64,000 nucleotides of DNA. It comes from Paenibacillus taiwanensis DSM 18679. GTDB taxonomy: Bacteria; Bacillota; Bacilli; Paenibacillales; Paenibacillaceae. Positions 1-8,435 of the stretch are shown one piece after another; within the stretch, counting starts at the first letter, position 1, and each line of letters starts with the position of its first letter. The translations under genes and the position numbers were made by a program. A model generated the notes under the pieces. That model made no database searches, had not been told where the DNA came from, and saw nothing but the letters and a program-made list of their open reading frames with translations. The DNA is taken from the NCBI RefSeq assembly GCF_000425125.1, contig NZ_AULE01000023.1, positions 248,001 to 312,000 on the forward strand, in the 5' to 3' direction.

Positions 1-1434
1 GGGAAGCGACTTTATTATGTCACAAGCAAAGACAACCCTCAGTTTATGAATAGCCGAGTCTACAACTTAGAGACAAAGGAAGATAAGTTAATTCACGAAG
101 GCAGCGCCACATCTACCTTCCTGACCGGCGTTAGCCCTGACGAGCAAGTGATTGCGTACTCACAGTCTTATGCTAATACATATAGCGTCACTTACGTATG
201 CCGTAAGGGTGAAGAGCCTCAATGTGTGACACCGTCGGCTGATGTTGTGCACATAGTAGGTGACGTTTGTTTTGTTGATAATGATACGGTGTTGTTTGTG
301 ACGGATTATGAGCAGGAATATGCTTATATAGCACAATACCAATTGTCGACCAAGCAATTTGAGCGGGTATGCGCCATTGAGAAAGAAAGTGTGACGAACT
401 TGAAGTGGCATAAGGAAACGCGTACCTTGTATGTGGTCACGGAAAAGGGAGTTGTTGATAAGTTATATGCCTATGGCTATGACAGCGGCGAATTAGTAGC
501 GATGTCACTTCCAACTGATATTGTGGAACAGCTTAGCGTGGCGGCTTCAGGCAATATTTATGTACTGGCACGCGGAGCCGTTTGTCCGACTAATATTTAT
601 CGGTATGCAGAGGGCGCGTGGGCAGCCTTGACACATAATGTGATGACAGGTTTAACCGCAGAAGATTTAGTCGATCCCGATATCGTTACGTATGACTCTT
701 TCGACGGCACAGTTATTGAAGCGCTGTTGTATCGTGCCAAAGAAGCTGTTGCAAACGGGTACACCATCTTTTGGCCGCACGGTGGGCCGCAAGCAGCAGA
801 GCGGAAGCAGTTTCGGGCGATGTTTCAGTATTTGCTCGCTCAGGGTTATCATATCTTTGCGCCGAACTTCCGTGGCAGCACAGGATATGGCAGCTCCTTT
901 GTGAAGCTGGTAGAACGTGATTGGGGTGAAGGACCACGCAAGGACTGCCTGGCAGGGATGGAGTGGCTTTTTGCTCAAGGCATCTCAAGCCGCGAGAAGC
1001 TGTTTGTATTTGGCGGAAGCTATGGCGGATATATGACGCTGCTGCTGGCAGGGCGTCATGCCGATTATTTCCGCGCAGCAATTGATTATGTAGGTGTCAG
1101 TAATTTATTTACCTTTGTAAAATCAGTGCCTGAGTTTTGGAAGCCGCTCATGGAGCGGTGGCTTGGCGATCCGGAGAAGGATAAGGAACGCTTTATCAAG
1201 GATTCCCCGATTACGTACCTTGATGATATGACCAACCCGATGCTGATTGTGCAGGGGGCGAATGATCCACGCGTAGTGAAGGAAGAGTCGGATCAGATTG
1301 TGGAGGCTCTTCGTGCTCAGGGCCGTGACGTAGAGTATCTAGTGTTTGAGGACGAAGGGCACGGTGTAGTGCGCAAACAAAATGAGAAAGTTTTGTACCA
1401 GACGATTGTGGATTTCCTCAAGCGTCATCAATAA
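1..1434 (+). CDS. S9-family prolyl oligopeptidase-type peptidase (5' end outside window)
   Basis: The frame is open from base 1, so the true start lies upstream; 477 codons are visible of what is usually a protein of about 600 residues. The visible N-terminal part looks like beta-propeller blades and the C-terminal third is an alpha/beta hydrolase. The nucleophile sits in GGSYGGY (Ser codon 1018-1020), followed by the acid in GANDPRV (Asp codon 1264) and the base in DEGHGV (His codon 1360), so the triad is complete. The family cleaves or releases residues from short peptides. No signal peptide can be judged because the start is missing. A terminator follows directly, so it ends its transcription unit. 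Confidence 0.9.
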   Translation, partial: GKRLYYVTSKDNPQFMNSRVYNLETKEDKLIHEGSATSTFLTGVSPDEQVIAYSQSYANTYSVTYVCRKGEEPQCVTPSADVVHIVGDVCFVDNDTVLFVTDYEQEYAYIAQYQLSTKQFERVCAIEKESVTNLKWHKETRTLYVVTEKGVVDKLYAYGYDSGELVAMSLPTDIVEQLSVAASGNIYVLARGAVCPTNIYRYAEGAWAALTHNVMTGLTAEDLVDPDIVTYDSFDGTVIEALLYRAKEAVANGYTIFWPHGGPQAAERKQFRAMFQYLLAQGYHIFAPNFRGSTGYGSSFVKLVERDWGEGPRKDCLAGMEWLFAQGISSREKLFVFGGSYGGYMTLLLAGRHADYFRAAIDYVGVSNLFTFVKSVPEFWKPLMERWLGDPEKDKERFIKDSPITYLDDMTNPMLIVQGANDPRVVKEESDQIVEALRAQGRDVEYLVFEDEGHGVVRKQNEKVLYQTIVDFLKRHQ

Positions 1435-1442
1435 GCGAAATG

Positions 1443-1478
1443 GCCGTGCTCCATAGGATGGGGGCACGGCTTTATTTA
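1443..1478 (+). terminator. Rho-independent terminator after the S9 peptidase gene
   Basis: GCCGTGC (1443-1449) pairs with GCACGGC (1464-1470), followed by a T-rich tract. It lies a few bases after the stop codon. Confidence 0.8.
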
Positions 1479-1704
1479 ATGTGGGGGGGACGGGGCTCGG
1501 ATTGCGCCTGTCTGCGATGGCAGGTTATAATGCCAACATATTAGGAACGGGAAGCAGGCTGCGAAGAAAATGTAAGAGCTGAACATCATGTGAATCAGCA
1601 TGTGAATCAGCAGTGAACAGCAGTGAGACAGTACGAGCAGCTGCTTACATATGCTTCAGGGACGACAATCCCATGTGCTTCTGACGGAAGGAAGGTGAGC
1701 AAAG

Positions 1705-4458
1705 ATGAGTGAGATGGAACGGAGAAGACGGGAGCAGGGCATCTCTAATGCAGCGCCCTTGCAGCAGGCTGCGCTGCCGATAGACGTGGTATGCCCGTCT
1801 ATCGTTCAAGCGTTGGCAAGCGGCAAGGGGGCCGTGCTTGTTGCGGAGCCTGGCGCGGGCAAGACGACCCGCGTGCCGCTTGCGCTGCTAGATGCGCCGT
1901 GGCTGAATGGCGGGCGCATCGTGATGCTTGAGCCGCGCAGGCTGGCCGCTCGAGCCGCTTCGCAATTTATGGCAGCCACGCTAGGCGAACGCGTAGGCGA
2001 TCAGGTTGGGTATCGCGTACGCATGGATACGAAGGTAAGTGCAGCTACACGAATCGAAGTAGTGACTGAAGGCGTGCTCACACGAATGCTACAGACGGAT
2101 CCGTCCCTTGAAGGGATTGGGCTGCTTATTTTTGACGAATTCCATGAAAGAAACTTGCACGCTGATCTCGGCTTGGCACTAGCTTTGGAGGCACAGAGTG
2201 TGTTAAGAGAGGATCTGCGTATATTAGTCATGTCAGCTACGCTTGAGGCGGAGCCTGTAGCAGCGCTGATGGACGGTGTGCCGATCATTCAGAGTAAGGG
2301 CAGGACGTATCCAGTCGAAACACATTATATACCACGCGTGAGCCAAGAGCCGCTAGAGACCGCCGTGGCTCGCCAAGTAGAGCGGGCGCTTCATACGCAT
2401 GACGGGGACATTATGGTGTTTCTGCCTGGGGCGGGTGAAATTCACCGTACAGCAGGAGAACTTGCGAAAATGGGATATGGTGGTGCAAATAGAGCCGAAC
2501 ATTCCATTACAGTGCTGCCTTTATACGGGCAGTTGCCGCAAGAGGCACAAGATGCGGCGATCGCTCCGGGCCGCGCCGACGTTCGCAAAGTTGTCTTGAC
2601 GACATCAATTGCGGAGACAAGCCTTACGGTTGAGGGTGTGCGTGTAGTCATCGACAGTGGTTATAGTCGAGTCTCACGATTTTCGCCGCGAACAGGAATG
2701 TCGCGTTTAGTGACGGAACGAGTGACGCAGGATGCAGCAGATCAACGGCGTGGCCGCGCAGGACGGCTAGGACCTGGCATTTGCTACAGATTGTGGTCAG
2801 CGGAGGAACATGGGCATTTGGCCAAGCAGCGGGTGCCAGAAATGCTGGATGCCGATCTGGCTCCGCTTGCGCTTGAACTGGCGGGATGGGGCAGTCCAGA
2901 TGGCCAGGCGCTGCGCTGGCTAACCCCACCGCCATCAGCTGCTTTGCAGCAGGCGCGCCACCTTTTGGATCAATTAGGCGCGGTGTCAGATAAAGGAAAA
3001 CTGTCGGCACATGGTCGGCGTATGATGTCCACAGGCTTGCATCCACGTTTAGCTCACATGGTGCTGATCAGCATGGAGATGGGCTACGGCCGAGAAGCGT
3101 GTGAGTGGGCTGCCCTTCTTCAGGAGCGCGATATTGTCAGGTCGGGCTCTACACGCAGTGGGGGGACTTTACCCGCGGAACGTATCGGTGGCGCTGACAT
3201 TCGTTCACGATTGAAACTGATTAGACAGATGAGTACAAGTACAGTTAATAGTCGGCATAATTCAGGTGGGGGAACGAGTAGATTACAGGCTAATACCCAA
3301 GGAGACTCTGATACAGCCAATGGCTCCGAGGCAACAAGTTATGTATCTGCATCGAATAAGGTGTTAGTTGATCAAATCGATAGTGGCTCGTTATGGCGCG
3401 TACAAGAAGAAATTCGTAGACTTGAACGGACATTTCCGCAAATTTTCGAACAGAGCGATAAATGTAAGGATATTCAAGGTGGGGTGCTGCTGGCGCTTGC
3501 ATTCCCTGATCGCATCGCTGAGCGCAGAGCGGACGGCCGTTATCTGTTGAGCAGCGGCAGGGGAGCCGCATTTGGAAAAGCGACTGCACAAGATCCGATT
3601 GCATACGCGCCTTATGTAGTAGCCGTGCAGTTGGATGATCAGGGAACGGATAGTCGCATTCAATTGGCGGCGCCTATTTCTTTAGAGGTCATTGAGGCAC
3701 ATCTAAAGGCGTTTATTAAGCGTACGATTACTGTCGAATGGGATAAAGAAGCCGAGGCGGTACGTGCATTGGAACAGATGAAGCTAGGCGCACTTGTGCT
3801 GCGCGAGCGACCGGATGCGCAGCCAGATGCGGATCAAGTGCTTGCTGTGCTCCTAGATGCTATAGCCCGTCATCCAGAAGGACTGCAAGTATTACCGTGG
3901 TCCAAATCTGCCCGTCAACTTCAGGCACGGCTTGAATTTATGCATTTTCACCGTCCTGATGAATGGCCTGCTGCGTCAGATGGTGCGCTTCTGGCTACGC
4001 TGCATGAATGGCTTGCGCCGCATTTGTATGGCATGCGCAAGCGCAGCGACCTCCAGAAGCTCCAGCTCACCTCGCTGCTGGAGGGACTGCTGCCGTGGCC
4101 GATGCGGCAGCAGCTAGACGCCGTGGCGCCGTCCAGCATCGTCGTGCCGAGCGGCTCCCGCATCGGCATCGATTACAGCAAGCCCGAACAGCCCGTGCTG
4201 GCGGTTCGCCTGCAGGAGCTGTTTGGGCTGCAAGAGACGCCGCGCATAGCAGGCGGCAAAGTGCCGCTAACGCTGCACCTCCTGTCACCGGCTCAACGAC
4301 CGGTGCAAGTGACGCAGGACCTGGCAAGCTTCTGGCGGAGTACGTACTTTGAGGTGAAGAAAGACCTCAAAGGTCGATACCCTAAGCACTACTGGCCAGA
4401 AGACCCGACGGAAGCTCTGGCGACACGACGCACTCGCCCGCCAGGTGGATCAGCCTAA
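1705..4458 (+). CDS. hrpB: ATP-dependent helicase HrpB (DEAH-type)
   Basis: A 917-residue DEAH-family RNA helicase of the HrpB type. The Walker A EPGAGKTT lies at residues 48-55, motif II is DEFH near 143, motif III is SAT, and an RRGRAGR-like motif VI lies in the second RecA domain. The helicase-associated HA2-like region and the HrpB C-terminal domain follow. The C-terminal end matches the family (YWPEDP near the end). A stretch near residues 495-555 rich in Ser, Thr and Gly looks like a low-complexity insertion. The ATG follows a GGAAGGAAGGTGA ribosome site. The RNA target of HrpB is not known. It stands alone, with no clear operon partner. Confidence 0.93.
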   Translation: MSEMERRRREQGISNAAPLQQAALPIDVVCPSIVQALASGKGAVLVAEPGAGKTTRVPLALLDAPWLNGGRIVMLEPRRLAARAASQFMAATLGERVGDQVGYRVRMDTKVSAATRIEVVTEGVLTRMLQTDPSLEGIGLLIFDEFHERNLHADLGLALALEAQSVLREDLRILVMSATLEAEPVAALMDGVPIIQSKGRTYPVETHYIPRVSQEPLETAVARQVERALHTHDGDIMVFLPGAGEIHRTAGELAKMGYGGANRAEHSITVLPLYGQLPQEAQDAAIAPGRADVRKVVLTTSIAETSLTVEGVRVVIDSGYSRVSRFSPRTGMSRLVTERVTQDAADQRRGRAGRLGPGICYRLWSAEEHGHLAKQRVPEMLDADLAPLALELAGWGSPDGQALRWLTPPPSAALQQARHLLDQLGAVSDKGKLSAHGRRMMSTGLHPRLAHMVLISMEMGYGREACEWAALLQERDIVRSGSTRSGGTLPAERIGGADIRSRLKLIRQMSTSTVNSRHNSGGGTSRLQANTQGDSDTANGSEATSYVSASNKVLVDQIDSGSLWRVQEEIRRLERTFPQIFEQSDKCKDIQGGVLLALAFPDRIAERRADGRYLLSSGRGAAFGKATAQDPIAYAPYVVAVQLDDQGTDSRIQLAAPISLEVIEAHLKAFIKRTITVEWDKEAEAVRALEQMKLGALVLRERPDAQPDADQVLAVLLDAIARHPEGLQVLPWSKSARQLQARLEFMHFHRPDEWPAASDGALLATLHEWLAPHLYGMRKRSDLQKLQLTSLLEGLLPWPMRQQLDAVAPSSIVVPSGSRIGIDYSKPEQPVLAVRLQELFGLQETPRIAGGKVPLTLHLLSPAQRPVQVTQDLASFWRSTYFEVKKDLKGRYPKHYWPEDPTEALATRRTRPPGGSA

Positions 4459-4498
4459 CTCAAATAGGAACAGATTAGGCCAACAGGTATGTCATCGA

Positions 4499-4528
4499 TT
4501 GGAAAGTGTGATCCAGATCACTTATAAT
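4499..4528 (+). promoter_or_regulatory. Sigma-A-type promoter of ccdC
   Basis: TTGGAA (4499-4504) and TATAAT (4523-4528) are separated by 18 bases. It lies about 105 bases before ccdC and 40 bases after hrpB. The spacer contains a CRP/FNR-type palindrome. Confidence 0.55.
4507..4522. promoter_or_regulatory. CRP/FNR-type palindrome TGTGA-N6-TCACT in the ccdC promoter spacer
   Basis: TGTGA-TCCAGA-TCACT differs by one base from the perfect CRP/FNR-family palindrome. It sits between the -35 and -10 boxes, a position that normally means repression. Which regulator binds cannot be told from the site alone. Confidence 0.5.
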
Positions 4529-4632
4529 AAAGAAATATCAAGTATGGATAAACTTCTACTCCATTATCTCCATAAGTAGGAGGAGAAGGTTGAAATACAG
4601 GGATGAATAATAACAATCTGGAGGTGGCACAG

Positions 4633-5124
4633 ATGCCGCATATAGCTGTATCTTCTCATCTGTTGTCGATACTCGTATCGTTGGTCGGGGGCATAACGGT
4701 TATTATGCTGCGCTTGCGTGCGGCCAATAAACCAACCAATCAGATGAAGATTATTATGCCGCCTATTGGCATGGCGACAGGCTTTCTTATGTTTGTTGTT
4801 CCTGCGACACGGATTCCTTGGACTTATGGGTGGATCGCCTTTCTTGCAGGGGCCATCTTGTTTGCTTACCCACTTATAAAGACATCCAAGTTCCAACGAA
4901 TCGAGAATGACATTTACTTAACACGTTCTAACATGTTTATCGTAGTTATTGTGAGCTTGCTTGTTATACGCTTATTGCTGCACGATGTGGTGGAGTCCTA
5001 CGTAACACTGATGCAAAGCGCCAGCATATTTTTTATTTTGGCATTTGGCATGATTATGCCTTGGCGTCTCGCGATGTATGTGCAGTACCGCAAGCTAGTA
5101 GGTACGAGTAGCCGTTCTTCTTGA
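4633..5124 (+). CDS. ccdC: CcdC-family membrane protein
   Basis: A 163-residue integral membrane protein with about five hydrophobic segments. Blocks such as RAANKP, PPIGMATGFLMF, TSKF, YLTRS and FFILAFGMIMPWR agree with Bacillus CcdC (DUF1453) as I recall it. In Bacillus ccdC lies beside the cytochrome c biogenesis gene ccdA, but its own role is not established. I chose the ATG at 4633 because GGAGG (4620-4624) is eight bases upstream. An ATG at 4603 is possible but has a poorly spaced site. No cytochrome c genes are nearby, so it is a lone copy. Confidence 0.8.
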   Translation: MPHIAVSSHLLSILVSLVGGITVIMLRLRAANKPTNQMKIIMPPIGMATGFLMFVVPATRIPWTYGWIAFLAGAILFAYPLIKTSKFQRIENDIYLTRSNMFIVVIVSLLVIRLLLHDVVESYVTLMQSASIFFILAFGMIMPWRLAMYVQYRKLVGTSSRSS

Positions 5125-5163
5125 GAAGAGTGGAGTTGATCCGATCGGATTGCTTAATAAAAG

Positions 5164-5195
5164 GCCGGTCCTCTTGATGAGGAGTCCGGCTTTTT
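5164..5195 (+). terminator. Terminator after ccdC
   Basis: GCCGG and CCTC pair with GAGG and CCGGC around a short loop, followed by five T residues (5191-5195). Confidence 0.8.
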
Positions 5196-5334
5196 GGCTT
5201 GTAAAGGCACCTTTTTTAAATACCACGTGATAACCATCATTGTTCAAACCTAATTACGCAAGGCATGATAAGAGTGCCAATTATACATACATATAGAGAT
5301 GTTGGATTACATGGGAGAAAGGATTTGTGTCACT

Positions 5335-6699
5335 ATGCCACAATCTCAGCAATCTGCGCCCTCGGTCTGGAAGTCGTCCCGTTTTAACGCCCTTACGGAA
5401 GTTGATGACGGAGGACTCGTTGTATTTAACAGCTTTAGCGGAGCTATCGCATCATTTTCAATGGAGGAACGTCAACAAGTGCGAGATCTGTTGTCTGGCT
5501 TAACGACGGTAAGCACTCCACAGGGCATCGTGCACCATCTGATCGAGCAGGGGTTTCTCGTGCAGGAACATACAGATGAGTTGCATGGTGCAGCACACCT
5601 GCATCAAAACATATACGGCACGGATAGTATGCATCTGGTGCTGCTGGCGACGGAAGCATGCAGTTTTCGCTGTCATTATTGTTATGAGACGTTCCCCCGT
5701 GGACGGATGGAGAATCATGTAATAACGGGCGTAAAGCGTTATATACAACAGAAGGCAAATACGCTGAACCATTTGCACATTAGCTGGCACGGTGGCGAGC
5801 CACTGTTAGCTTGGGATGTCATTGCAGAGCTGTCAACATCGTTTATGGAGACGGCAGAAGCCGGAGTTATGCAGTATAGCGCGGATATGGCGACAAATGG
5901 TTATTATTTGACAGTAGAGAAGATGGAACAGTTGTTAGGGTGGAACGTGAATCGGTTGATGATTACACTTGACGGACCCGCGCGCGTTCATAACGAGCGT
6001 CGTCCGCTTGCTGGTGGGGGCGGCACGTATGAACGAATTATGAGCAATTTGATCGCATTACAGGCGACTCGTCTGCCATTTGATATTCACATCCGCATTA
6101 ATTTTGATAATAGCACGCTGCAAGCCGTTGAGGCGTTTATTCCTGAACTCGCCAGACAGTTTGCCGGAGATGATAGATTTAAAATATATCCGCGTCCTGT
6201 CGGATGTATGGGAGGAGAAAATGATCTTCAACTCCCCGTATGTGATGATCGAACCAAGGATGAACGAATCTGGTCTTATCATGAGCAGATCATTAATGAA
6301 GGACTTCAGATGAGCTCTTTTGTACCGGAAATGTTAGTTCCTGGAGGGGCTGTATGTTACGCGGCTAAATCAAATTCGCTTATTGTGGGGGCAGACGGCA
6401 AACTGTACAAGTGTTCAGTCGCAATCGACGAGGAATACAATCAGCTTGGATATCTGGATGAAGAAGGACAGGCTCATATTGATTTCGATAAAATGCTGCT
6501 TTGGACCACATCAGGTGAGGAGAAAGATGAGAGATGCCAAGCCTGTTTTTTCCGCCCAGCTTGTCAGGGAAATCATTGTCCCTTGTACCGCATGCGTACT
6601 GGCAATCGTCCCTGCTCTTACGAAAAGCGTCAAATAAAGAAAACTCTTCGCACGATTTGGCTTCAAGAAGAGGCAGTTACAGCAGCGTTTATGAAATAA
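5335..6699 (+). CDS. Radical SAM/SPASM domain peptide maturase
   Basis: A 454-residue radical SAM protein. About 100 N-terminal residues resemble the leader-recognition region seen in peptide maturases. The 4Fe-4S/SAM motif CSFRCHYC follows at residues 109-116, then a TIM-barrel with HGGEPLL. The C-terminal SPASM region has its cysteine ladder (GAVCY, KLYKCS, CQACFFRPAC, NHCP, RPCSY), which binds auxiliary Fe-S clusters. Such enzymes modify ribosomal peptides. The ATG at 5335 has AAAGGA ten bases upstream; the earlier ATGs at 5299 and 5311 lack one. A short ORF with an excellent ribosome site starts 18 bases after the stop and is the candidate substrate. An anaerobic sulfatase maturase is the alternative, but the long N-terminal domain argues against it. 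Confidence 0.82.
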   Translation: MPQSQQSAPSVWKSSRFNALTEVDDGGLVVFNSFSGAIASFSMEERQQVRDLLSGLTTVSTPQGIVHHLIEQGFLVQEHTDELHGAAHLHQNIYGTDSMHLVLLATEACSFRCHYCYETFPRGRMENHVITGVKRYIQQKANTLNHLHISWHGGEPLLAWDVIAELSTSFMETAEAGVMQYSADMATNGYYLTVEKMEQLLGWNVNRLMITLDGPARVHNERRPLAGGGGTYERIMSNLIALQATRLPFDIHIRINFDNSTLQAVEAFIPELARQFAGDDRFKIYPRPVGCMGGENDLQLPVCDDRTKDERIWSYHEQIINEGLQMSSFVPEMLVPGGAVCYAAKSNSLIVGADGKLYKCSVAIDEEYNQLGYLDEEGQAHIDFDKMLLWTTSGEEKDERCQACFFRPACQGNHCPLYRMRTGNRPCSYEKRQIKKTLRTIWLQEEAVTAAFMK

Positions 6700-6717
6700 T
6701 GAAGGAGGTGACTTGGC

Positions 6718-6801
6718 ATGAAAATCATTCGTTCTGCTGCCCAAGCAGCTTGTATCCACACGGGGCGTGTCATGAAATCTGTGCCTGGGAATTTAAAATA
6801 A
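6718..6801 (+). CDS. 27-residue peptide, candidate substrate of the radical SAM maturase
   Basis: A 27-codon ORF that begins MKIIRSAAQAACIHTG and ends VPGNLK. It has one Cys (residue 12) and five or six basic residues. AAGGAGGTGA lies six bases before the ATG and is complementary to the 16S rRNA tail, stronger than the site of most genes in this window. It starts 18 bases after the maturase stop and ends just before a terminator, so it is the last gene of the unit. I recognise no family. Its small size, the strong start signal and the position suggest a modified peptide, but coding has not been shown. Confidence 0.5.
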   Translation: MKIIRSAAQAACIHTGRVMKSVPGNLK

Positions 6802-6809
6802 TTTAAAAG

Positions 6810-6873
6810 AACGAAGCTGATCCTCTTTCCTGCCTACTAAAAGTGTACAGGGAAGAGGATCGCTAGTTCGTTT
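6810..6873. terminator. Bidirectional terminator between the maturase unit and the MFS gene
   Basis: A long hairpin: GATCCTCTTTCCTG (from about 6819) pairs with CAGGGAAGAGGATC (ending at about 6861). The outer arms AACGAA and TTCGTT extend it, and a T tract follows. It serves both converging units. Confidence 0.8.
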
Positions 6874-6906
6874 ACTCAGTTATAGACTTCGTAAAGCGGA
6901 TCACTT

Positions 6907-8187
6907 TTATTTCATTTGTGTCGCAAGGTGGCTATCTGTCCACGATTGTACCGTGCGATCATTTGGCAGGAACAAGGTGAGCAACCCCAGCAAGGGCAGA
7001 AAGCTTGTTGCAATCATCATGGTACTTTCGCTCGTCCACTCGTTTCCGAAACCAACCAATAAACTACCCAATCCCCCCATTCCAAAAGCAAGTCCAGTAA
7101 TGAGGCCAGAGACGGTGCCGATACTGCTTGGATACAACGCTTGTGCATAGATAACGGCTGTTGCGAAGCTGGACAGCAAAATAAATCCTAATAGAGCTAA
7201 TACAACGCCAGCCCAGAAGAGTGGGAGATAAGGCAAACAAAGTGCCAACGGAATAGCGCCAATTAGAGATGCAGCAATGAGGTTACGTTTGCCGAAACGA
7301 TCGGCTAAAGGACCGCCGAACAAGGTGCCAAGCGCGCCCGCAGCCATAAATATAAAGATGTAGGTTTGGGCGTCCCCTTTTGTTAACCCGTAGTCGGATT
7401 GCAGATAGAAGTTGTAATACGTGCTAATTGCTGACACATACCAAGAGCGGATAGTCACGATTGTCACTAAGATGATCGTAGCCCCTAATATACGCTTACG
7501 CTGAGCAGGATCGATCGTGCCACGAGGCAGCTTCTTGGCAAATGTATATCCTTGCTTCATGCTGCTGCTATACCAGCGTGCAATAAAGCTCTGGACAATA
7601 ATGCCCGCAGCGGCTACTACTGTAAACCAAATAGCGCCAACTTGCCCGAGGGGGATAAAAATCCATTTGGTCATTAGCGGAGCAAGCGATTGGCCCGTGT
7701 TACCGCCAACTTGAAAGATGGACTGAGCCAGTCCCTTACGGTTGCCAGCAGCCATATGGGCTACGCGCATACCCTCTGGATGAAAGGCTGCTGAGCCTAA
7801 CCCTACAAATATAACTGCAACCATCACCATCACGTAGTTCGGAGCGTAGGCAAGCAGCAGCATGCCTGTAAATGTAAAGCACATCCCTATAGGCAGCAGC
7901 GAGGGGGTTGGCCTTCTGTCAGAAAAGAAGCCTACAACAGGCTGCATAATAGATGCTGTCACATTTAATGCAAAAGAGATCCACCCAATCTGTACGTATG
8001 TTAAGGACATCGAGTCTCGCAGGACGGGGAAGATTGCGGTAATAACGGCTTGAATGGAATCGTTAAACAAATGGACAAAGCTGATTGCAATGAGAATCCG
8101 ATAAACGGTCTTCGACGTAGGCGCGGGCGCAGGTGCGGGTAACGAAGCGCCGCTAGGTGAAACGGTCAAAGAAGGGGATTGTGCCAT
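6907..8187 (-). CDS. MFS transporter, fosmidomycin-resistance (Fsr) type
   Basis: A 426-residue membrane protein with about 12 transmembrane segments. LFNDSIQAVITAIFP in the first helix, GSAAFHPEG and GLAQSIFQVGGNTG are characteristic of the Fsr subfamily, which exports small drugs such as fosmidomycin. The start at 8187 is preferred because AGAGAGGAG lies seven to eight bases upstream. An in-frame ATG 41 codons earlier has no such site. The N-terminal 25 residues are rich in Pro, Ser and Ala and should be cytoplasmic. The substrate here is unknown. It stands alone. Confidence 0.87.
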   Translation of the reverse strand: MAQSPSLTVSPSGASLPAPAPAPTSKTVYRILIAISFVHLFNDSIQAVITAIFPVLRDSMSLTYVQIGWISFALNVTASIMQPVVGFFSDRRPTPSLLPIGMCFTFTGMLLLAYAPNYVMVMVAVIFVGLGSAAFHPEGMRVAHMAAGNRKGLAQSIFQVGGNTGQSLAPLMTKWIFIPLGQVGAIWFTVVAAAGIIVQSFIARWYSSSMKQGYTFAKKLPRGTIDPAQRKRILGATIILVTIVTIRSWYVSAISTYYNFYLQSDYGLTKGDAQTYIFIFMAAGALGTLFGGPLADRFGKRNLIAASLIGAIPLALCLPYLPLFWAGVVLALLGFILLSSFATAVIYAQALYPSSIGTVSGLITGLAFGMGGLGSLLVGFGNEWTSESTMMIATSFLPLLGLLTLFLPNDRTVQSWTDSHLATQMK

Positions 8188-8435
8188 ACGTGGACTCCTC
8201 TCTTTAATCTTATATTTATAGGGGGATTTAAAGTTGTTCTCGTTGATGAATGTAACCATACTCTTGTTATGTAAAGTCAGGCAATAACGAAAAAAGCCCA
8301 ATATCTGCATAAAACGGTATGTTACCGAAAGCAGACAGGGCTAATCACGATATTTCTTAAATTTCATTCTTTTTACGATAACTTAAACGAGAGGCAGTAC
8401 ATAAAGGCCCTTAGTGAACCGGCATTAAATAGAAG

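Noticed and set aside
5335-6699. Anaerobic sulfatase maturase for the sulfatase at 46 kb
   Set aside because: The radical SAM motif is 108 residues from the start, after a leader-recognition-like domain, whereas anSME has it near the N-terminus. The genes are 40 kb apart. Kept only as an alternative.
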